NCBI GenBank assembly: GCA_900757285.1 | Contig: CAAENI010000046.1 | Location: 1 to 10,319 of the forward strand | Origin: an uncultured Collinsella sp. | GTDB lineage: Bacteria; Actinomycetota; Coriobacteriia; Coriobacteriales; Coriobacteriaceae | Direction: 5' to 3' | DNA: 10,319 nucleotides | In this document: positions 5,013 to 10,319 of the stretch, piece by piece | How positions within the stretch are numbered: position 1 is the stretch's first letter | Layout: each line of letters begins with the position of its first letter | Notes under the pieces: generated by a model | What the model was told of the DNA's origin: nothing | Databases searched by the model: none | Seen by the model: only the letters and a program-made list of their open reading frames with translations | Program-made: the position numbers and the translations under genes

Positions 5013-5696
5013 CTACATCTGCATGAAAGGGTTCTGCATGAGCTCGCGTGCCATGGTGGTCGAATCGCCATGACCGGTTAGGCAAACGGTATCGGGCGGG
5101 AGAAGCCGGGCGAGCTTGGAGAGCGAGCGCAGAATCGCCGCCTCGTCTCCTCCAGAAAGATCGGTGCGGCCGTGCCCACCCGGAAACAGGGTGTCGCCCA
5201 CAAAGGCAATGTTCCCCTGCTCGGTGGCAGCAAACAAGACGATCCCGCCCGGCGTATGCCCTGGCGTCTCGATCACCTGCAGGTAGATATCGCCCACCTC
5301 GATAGCATCTCCCTCGGCGAGCAGGTGCGTCGGCTCCCCGGGGTCAGGCGTCTCAATGCCCCACATAGCTCGCTGTTCCTCGATGTTCGCATGCGGCACC
5401 GCCACATCCTTAGCACACAGCTCATACTGGCAGCCCTCGCCAAAGGTGGTTCGCACGCCTGCAACACCACCAACATGATCGGCATGGCCATGAGTGCATA
5501 CGGCGCCAAACACGCGTACGCCGGGATGCTCGGCTCGAATATGCTCCACCAAGCGCTCGCCTTCCCATGCGGGGTCGATAATCACGCACTCATTGTCCGA
5601 AATGACAGCATAGCTATTGGTCTGAATGGGACCGTTTACGAGCGTCTCGATCTCGACCGATCCCTTGGGAGTTAAATCCAAGGACACAGCACTCAT
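5013..5696 (-). CDS. Metallo-beta-lactamase-fold hydrolase (glyoxalase II-like)
   Basis: This 227-residue protein has the full metal-binding set of the glyoxalase II-like branch: H69, H71, D73 and H74 in CTHGHADHVGG, H147 in ETPGHTPGG, D168 in FVGDTLF and H209 in LTGHGDST. The N-terminal NGPIQTNSYAVI and IIDPAWE are typical of the family. It should bind two metal ions and hydrolyse a thioester or similar ester; the substrate cannot be read from the sequence, and true glyoxalase II would usually have an added C-terminal glutathione-binding domain, absent here. There is no signal peptide. The ATG has AGGAG about 7 nt upstream. It lies 84 nt behind rel; genes of this type are often found close to rel and dtd in Gram-positive bacteria, without a known functional link. 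Confidence 0.9.
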   Translation of the reverse strand: MSAVSLDLTPKGSVEIETLVNGPIQTNSYAVISDNECVIIDPAWEGERLVEHIRAEHPGVRVFGAVCTHGHADHVGGVAGVRTTFGEGCQYELCAKDVAVPHANIEEQRAMWGIETPDPGEPTHLLAEGDAIEVGDIYLQVIETPGHTPGGIVLFAATEQGNIAFVGDTLFPGGHGRTDLSGGDEAAILRSLSKLARLLPPDTVCLTGHGDSTTMARELMQNPFMQM

Positions 5697-5716
5697 GTCC
5701 CTCTCCTCTCTATAGA

Positions 5717-5744
5717 ACTCGAGGCATCAAACGATGCCTCGAGT
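5717..5744 (-). other. Perfect 12-bp hairpin between rel and the MBL hydrolase gene
   Basis: ACTCGAGGCATC and its exact complement flank a GTTT loop on the minus strand. No T-run follows, so it is not a standard terminator. It ends 20 nt before the downstream ATG, and the ribosome binding site lies outside the stem. It could be an mRNA processing or stability element, or a pause site that sets different expression of rel and the downstream gene. Confidence 0.6.
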
Positions 5745-5780
5745 GTAGCGAATATCGATAATGTGGCACGTTCGTCGCGA

Positions 5781-8141
5781 CTAAACGCGGCGCTTAAGCT
5801 GGGCTCCACCCTCGCCGGGCATCAAGCGACGCGCGTCGTAGACCGAGTCAACGCTGCTGATAGAGGCCAGCAGCGGATCCAGACCACTCGCGTCCGAGAT
5901 CTCGACCATAAAGCGCAGGGTTGCAATACCCTCGCGGTTGGTCGACGTGGCGGCAGAAAGGATATTGCCACCCGCATCGCCAATGGCAATGGTGACATCC
6001 TTGAGCAGGCCCATGCGGTCCAGGCACTCGACCACGATCTCGACCTGGAAGAGGGTGTCGGCAGCGCCGTCCCATTCCACATCGATCATGCGCTCGGGAT
6101 GCTCCATAAGACCCTTGACGTTGGGGCAGTTGGCGCGATGCACCGAAACGCCACGACCGCGCGTGATGAAGCCGACGATGTCGTCGCCCGTCACGGGGTT
6201 GCAGCAATGGGCCAGACGGACCAGCAGGCCGCTGTTGCTCTCGCCCTTGACGATAATGCCGTTGCTGGCGCTCTTGCCGCGCTTTTGCGGCTTGCGGTTG
6301 GAGCCGCGGGCAGGCTGCTTGACGACCTCGGCGATAGCCTCGGCCTTGGTGAGCTGTTCCTCGGGTTTGGGGTCCAAGATTTGCTCGACCTTATTGCCAA
6401 CGGCACGTGGGGCGACTTTGCCCGCACCAACGGCGGCAAACAGGTCCTCGAGCTGCTTATAGTTAAACTGCTCCGCCACGGCGTTGAGCGCACGCGTGGA
6501 TCGTGGCGTAGAGATGCCATATCCGCGCTTGCGCAGGTCCTTAGCCAGTATATCGCGGCCGGCGGCAGCGTCGTCGTCCTTGGTCGCGGCGGCGAAGTAA
6601 CGGCGGATCTTTGACTTGGCGGAAGGTGTCTTAACGATCTTGAGCCAATCACGCGACGGCTTGGAACTCTTGTTGGTCAGAATCTCGACACGGTCGCCCG
6701 TCTTGATCTCGTGCGTGAGCGGGGCCACCGCACCGTTGATCTTAGCGCCGACGCAGTGGTTTCCCACCTCGGTGTGAACGGCGTAGGCAAAGTCGAGCGG
6801 CGTGGAGCCGGCACGAAGCGCCATGACCTCGCCCTTGGGCGTAAAGACGAAAATCTCCTGATCGAAGAGGTCGACCTTCAGCGAATGCAGGTATTCCTTG
6901 GCGTCGGTGATCTCATCAGACGCAGCCCAATCGAGCGAATGTTTGAGCCAGTTAATCTGGTCGTCCAAGCGCTGGGCATCATTGGTCTTAGACGCGGACG
7001 ATCCGCCCGACTTCTTATAGAGCCAGTGGGCGGCAATACCGTACTCGGCCTGCTCGTGCATCTCGTAGGTACGAATCTGAATCTCGAGCGGACGAGCCGT
7101 GGGGCCGATAACCGTCGTGTGGAGCGACTGGTAGTTATTGACCTTGGGCATGGCGATATAGTCTTTAAAGCGCCCGGGCATGGGGTGCCACAGCGTATGC
7201 ACCGCACCGAGCGTGGAATAGCAATCGCGCACCGAATGCGTGATGACGCGCAGTGCCACCAGGTCGTAGATCTCGGAAAATTCCTTGCCCTTGCGCTTCA
7301 TCTTTTGGTAGATGGACCAATAGTGCTTGGAACGGCCGTTGATCTGGAAGTCTTCCAGGCCAATGCGGTTGAGCTCGTCGGTGAGCGTCTTGATGGTCTC
7401 GGCCAGATAGCGCTCACGGACCTCGCGCGACTCCGCCACCATGCGTGCGATGCGCTGGTAGGCGTCGGGTTCAAGGTAGAAGAAGGACAGATCCTCGAGT
7501 TCCCATTTAATGGAGCTCATGCCCAGACGGTCGGCCAGGGGCGCATACACGTCCATGGTCTCGCGGGCCTTAAACAGGCGACGGTCCTCACGCAGGGCTG
7601 CAAGGGTGCGCATGTTGTGCAGACGGTCGGCAAGCTTAACGATGATGACGCGGATGTCCTTGGACATGGCGAGGAACATCTTTCGCAGCGTGAGCGCCTG
7701 TTTCTCGTCCATACTGTCGACTTCGATGTTGGTGAGCTTGGTCACGCCATCGACGAGCTCGGCCACCGTATCGCCAAACAGGCCGGAAACATCGGCAAGC
7801 GAGGTCTCGGTATCCTCGACGGTATCGTGCAGCAGCGCGGCGCACACTACATCGCAGTCCATCTTGAGATCGGCCAAAATGATGGCCACCTCGACGGGAT
7901 GGTTGATGTACATCTCACCCGAGCGGCGCTTTTGGTTGCAGTGCTTCTCGGCAGCAAAGCAATAGGCCTGCTCCACCTTAGAAAAGTCGTCCTCATTCAT
8001 ATATTTGAGGCACAGGCGCTCCAGCTTGTCGTAGCTGTCCGCCATAATCTCGGGCGGCAGCTCATCGGCATGCTTATAGTGCTCCATCTCCGAGAACGGC
8101 TGGAGGGCGGAATCATGGGCGGTACGGGCTGCGGCATCCAT
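5781..8141 (-). CDS. rel: Bifunctional (p)ppGpp synthetase/hydrolase Rel
   Basis: This 786-residue protein is a full-length long RSH enzyme, the central stringent-response protein. Domains in order: HD hydrolase (about 60-210) with H81 in YINHP, H105-D106 in LLHDTVEDT and D172 in KLADRLHN; synthetase (about 260-375) with GRSKHYWSIYQK, RFKDYIA (324-330), NNYQSLHT and EIQIRT; TGS (about 428-490, IFVFTPKGEVM); a helical linker; the conserved-cysteine domain (C646, C647 in AHCCNPVTGDD, C672 in RANCPN); and a C-terminal ACT/RRM domain (about 695-775). The HD motif is intact and the synthetase motif is RFKD, the form seen in bifunctional Rel rather than EXDD RelA, so both activities are expected. 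It makes (p)ppGpp on starved ribosomes and degrades it otherwise. The ATG has AAGGGG 6 nt upstream and lies 15 nt after the recJ stop, implying coexpression. Confidence 0.97.
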   Translation of the reverse strand: MDAAARTAHDSALQPFSEMEHYKHADELPPEIMADSYDKLERLCLKYMNEDDFSKVEQAYCFAAEKHCNQKRRSGEMYINHPVEVAIILADLKMDCDVVCAALLHDTVEDTETSLADVSGLFGDTVAELVDGVTKLTNIEVDSMDEKQALTLRKMFLAMSKDIRVIIVKLADRLHNMRTLAALREDRRLFKARETMDVYAPLADRLGMSSIKWELEDLSFFYLEPDAYQRIARMVAESREVRERYLAETIKTLTDELNRIGLEDFQINGRSKHYWSIYQKMKRKGKEFSEIYDLVALRVITHSVRDCYSTLGAVHTLWHPMPGRFKDYIAMPKVNNYQSLHTTVIGPTARPLEIQIRTYEMHEQAEYGIAAHWLYKKSGGSSASKTNDAQRLDDQINWLKHSLDWAASDEITDAKEYLHSLKVDLFDQEIFVFTPKGEVMALRAGSTPLDFAYAVHTEVGNHCVGAKINGAVAPLTHEIKTGDRVEILTNKSSKPSRDWLKIVKTPSAKSKIRRYFAAATKDDDAAAGRDILAKDLRKRGYGISTPRSTRALNAVAEQFNYKQLEDLFAAVGAGKVAPRAVGNKVEQILDPKPEEQLTKAEAIAEVVKQPARGSNRKPQKRGKSASNGIIVKGESNSGLLVRLAHCCNPVTGDDIVGFITRGRGVSVHRANCPNVKGLMEHPERMIDVEWDGAADTLFQVEIVVECLDRMGLLKDVTIAIGDAGGNILSAATSTNREGIATLRFMVEISDASGLDPLLASISSVDSVYDARRLMPGEGGAQLKRRV

Positions 8142-8156
8142 CGAGGTCCCCTTCCC

Positions 8157-10319
8157 CTAGGCCCGCGGTACGATCGGGCGGTTAACTTTGGCTAGCATAT
8201 CAGAAGCGCACGAATCGAGCGCCCAACTCCGGAAAGCCGAGAACTCCATGCGCGAGCGCAAGCCCTCCAAATAGCGAATTGACCTGCTCAATTGCACACG
8301 GCCGGGGTTTTCGGCCATCGCGATGCGACGGGTGTCGTCAAACCCCGAAACGCGACAGAAGCCAAGCTCTTCGAAGATTCCCAGGCCACTTTCCACCGAG
8401 CGCTCGTCGACCGGCGTGCGAGCATCGATGGCAAGGCACATCTGCGCGATGTCGATATCGCTCGCGCTAAAGGAATCGTCCCCGGTCTTGCCGCGGTTGG
8501 AGCGCCACATGGTTTGCAGCGCGCGATAGAGCGTGACGAGCTCGTCGCGCTCGGGCGCATAGCAGTCGAGTAGGCGCTCGTTAATGCGGGCGTCGCGCGA
8601 CGAATAGAGCAGGTGAATCACGGCGGGCTGTCCATCGCGACCGGCGCGGCCACTCATCTGGTTAAACTCAATCGCGCCAAACGGCATGTGATAGAGCACG
8701 ACATGGCGAATATCGGGAAGGTTGACGCCCTCGCCAAAGGCCGAAGTCGAGACGATGCAACTGAGGCTGCCGTCTCGGAATGCTTCCTCCACGCGGCGGC
8801 GATCGGGGCGCGCAAGACCCGCGTTATAGAACGCGATATGGGTTGCGCAATCGGGCACACGCTTGCGCAACGTCTTGGCGAGCGCCACGGACTGGTCGCG
8901 CGAATTAACGTAGATGACGGTCTTCTCCCCCGTCGCCACGATCGACACCAAACGGTTCTCGCGGCTCGCAAGGTCGCGGTCGTCCTCGAGCTGTAGGTTC
9001 TCGCGCACCGTCTCGTCGACCACCGTGCGAGTGATCGGCAGCATGCGGGCAAGCTCGGCCACGACCGGAGCCGTTGCGGTGGCAGTCGTGGCCAGAACGA
9101 CCGGATCGCCCAGGGCTTTGAGGATATCGGGCATGTCGAGATAGGCGCTGCGGTCGCCGCCCTTGGCAAGGCCGGCGTGGTGCGCCTCATCGATAACGAC
9201 AAAGCCGATGCGGCCCGAACGCGCGAAGCGGTCGCGGTGAATAGACAGGAACTCGGGCGTCGTGAGCACGATGCCGGTGCGGCCCGAAGCCAGGCCGGCG
9301 AACACGTCATCGCGTGCGGCTTCCACGGTCTCGCCGGTCAGCACGCCAACGCCAATGCCAAGCGCTGCCATCGTCGACGAGAGGTGATAGGCCTGGTCGG
9401 CAACAAGCGCGCGCAGCGGATAGACAAAGATGCTCGCACGTCCGCGAAGGACAGCCTCGCGCGCAGCATGTACATGGAAGATGAGAGACTTGCCGCGGCC
9501 CGTTCCCATAACGGCCAAGACGCTCTGGTGGTCAGCCAAGGCATCGAGTGCCTCAACCTGTGCGCGGTGCGGCTGGTTCGATCCGATAAAGCTATGGATA
9601 AGCGAGCGCGTGAGCTCGGTATAGGAAAGCTGGGCGAGCGTCTCGCGCTTACGCGACTCCAGGCGCAGGCCGGAATCCGCCGGCTGCACGCCACGACGAA
9701 GCTCGCATGCCGGATCGTCGACGCTGGGCAGCGTGGTATCGCGGACCAGAACATCCTTGATCATGAGCTTGGGCTTCACACGCCCCTGCCAATGCTCGGC
9801 AACGGCCTCGAACACCAAGTCGACAGCGCTATCGCAGTTGATGAGCTTATCGATTTGCGGCACGCGGAACATAATGGCCGGCACACTCGCGGCGCCATCG
9901 GTCGCCACAAAGCGCATGTGCTCGCCGGTTTTGCCCACCACGGCGCGATCGCACATTGTCACGCCCTCGGCCGCCAACAGCGGCACCTTGTTGCCCTGGC
10001 CAAACGGCTCAAGACGGGAGATCTGCTCGATGGTCTCAATATTCAGCTCGAAAAGGTCGACGGTGGCGGCGACCTCGTCGGTGTCTTCAAAGTCCTCGGC
10101 GGGAAGCTCCGATAGCACGGCGGAAAGGCGGCGGCGGAACTCATCGAGCTTGGATGCCTCGATGGTCACACCCACCGCACCGGCATGTCCGCCGCGACGA
10201 ATCAGCAGGTCGGAACAGCGCTCGACGGCGTCAAACAGGTTAACTTTGCCCACCGAGCGACCAGAGCCGCGCGCGATACCGTCCTCGATCGAGAACAGCA
10301 GCGCCGGCACGTGATAGCG
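8157..10319 (-). CDS. recJ: RecJ exonuclease fused to a RecQ-like DExH helicase (5' end outside the window)
   Basis: The frame is open to the right edge, and the missing part should hold the DHH catalytic domain. Numbering from the first visible residue (R at 10319): residues 1-53 match the RecJ DHHA1 region (RYHVPALLFS, GIARGSGRSV, RRGGHAGAVG), followed by RLEPFGQGNKVP and the RecJ OB-fold (about 110-193). A linker leads to a superfamily 2 helicase: Walker A GTGRGKS (272-278), YPLRALVADQ, VIDEAHH with DEAH at 377-380, LATTATATA, IYVNSRDQS, STSAFGEGVNLP and QMSGRAGRDG. The order and the last motif fit RecQ. No HRDC domain is evident. RecJ degrades single-stranded DNA 5' to 3' and RecQ unwinds ends for it, so the fusion joins partners of the RecF pathway. 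The reading frame continues without a stop between the two parts. Upstream starts, such as the GTG at 10310, are internal codons. Confidence 0.93.
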   Translation of the reverse strand, partial: RYHVPALLFSIEDGIARGSGRSVGKVNLFDAVERCSDLLIRRGGHAGAVGVTIEASKLDEFRRRLSAVLSELPAEDFEDTDEVAATVDLFELNIETIEQISRLEPFGQGNKVPLLAAEGVTMCDRAVVGKTGEHMRFVATDGAASVPAIMFRVPQIDKLINCDSAVDLVFEAVAEHWQGRVKPKLMIKDVLVRDTTLPSVDDPACELRRGVQPADSGLRLESRKRETLAQLSYTELTRSLIHSFIGSNQPHRAQVEALDALADHQSVLAVMGTGRGKSLIFHVHAAREAVLRGRASIFVYPLRALVADQAYHLSSTMAALGIGVGVLTGETVEAARDDVFAGLASGRTGIVLTTPEFLSIHRDRFARSGRIGFVVIDEAHHAGLAKGGDRSAYLDMPDILKALGDPVVLATTATATAPVVAELARMLPITRTVVDETVRENLQLEDDRDLASRENRLVSIVATGEKTVIYVNSRDQSVALAKTLRKRVPDCATHIAFYNAGLARPDRRRVEEAFRDGSLSCIVSTSAFGEGVNLPDIRHVVLYHMPFGAIEFNQMSGRAGRDGQPAVIHLLYSSRDARINERLLDCYAPERDELVTLYRALQTMWRSNRGKTGDDSFSASDIDIAQMCLAIDARTPVDERSVESGLGIFEELGFCRVSGFDDTRRIAMAENPGRVQLSRSIRYLEGLRSRMEFSAFRSWALDSCASDMLAKVNRPIVPRA

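Noticed and set aside
6711..8195. Long plus-strand open frame (494 codons) opposite rel
   Set aside because: It is the antisense of a strongly conserved gene in high-GC DNA, where such shadows are common; no ribosome binding site or recognisable domain.
9177..10115. Plus-strand 312-codon open frame opposite the RecJ-helicase gene
   Set aside because: Antisense shadow; the minus strand carries continuous, motif-rich protein over the same bases.
10308..10310. GTG at 10310 as the start of the RecJ-helicase gene
   Set aside because: The codons to the right edge stay open and read RYH before VPALLFS, matching the interior of RecJ, so the gene is truncated by the window.

Overview
The window looks like a chromosomal housekeeping region of a Coriobacteriia-type actinomycete, most likely Collinsella or a close relative. 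I infer this from the fairly high GC content, the bifunctional Rel, a RecJ protein carrying a C-terminal RecQ-like helicase, and the look of the tRNA and rRNA-leader-like sequences. I could not search a database, so the genus is an inference. Every gene I can support is on the minus strand, so the biological reading order runs from right to left.

From the right edge: a 5'-truncated gene for a RecJ exonuclease fused to a DExH helicase (8157-10319) is followed after 15 nt by the bifunctional (p)ppGpp synthetase/hydrolase gene rel (5781-8141). After an 84-nt gap holding a perfect 12-bp hairpin comes a metallo-beta-lactamase-fold hydrolase (5013-5696). The class II fructose-bisphosphate aldolase gene (3952-4818) has its own extended -10 promoter. 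Behind it lies a roughly 330-nt intergenic region with two tandem copies of a ~98-bp repeat; the copy nearer fba is closed by a perfect 16-bp outer stem into a long hairpin RNA or terminator. A transglutaminase-like protein gene (2167-3600) follows, then tRNA-Leu(CAA) (2041-2127) and its terminator.

Downstream of the tRNA is a compact scar: a second, isolated copy of the tRNA 3' end (T-loop through CCA) plus the flanking terminator, separated from the intact gene by about 115 bp packed with palindromes. This looks like an old tRNA-targeted integration or tandem-duplication remnant. Next is the translation operon infC-rpmI-rplT (410-1594). It has a structured leader with a terminator hairpin just before infC, as in L20-autoregulated operons, and infC appears to start at an AUA codon. 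A strong terminator (353-388) closes the operon. The last 350 nt contain no gene but hold hairpins and a boxA-like stretch typical of an rRNA operon leader or spacer, which suggests an rRNA gene just beyond the left edge.

Together the genes serve recombinational repair (RecJ/helicase), the stringent response (Rel), central carbon metabolism (Fba) and ribosome assembly and initiation (IF-3, L35, L20, tRNA-Leu). I see no phage, toxin-antitoxin, CRISPR or secretion module. The least ordinary items are the RecJ-helicase fusion, the tRNA 3'-end scar, the tandem structured repeat after fba, and the infC leader with its AUA start.
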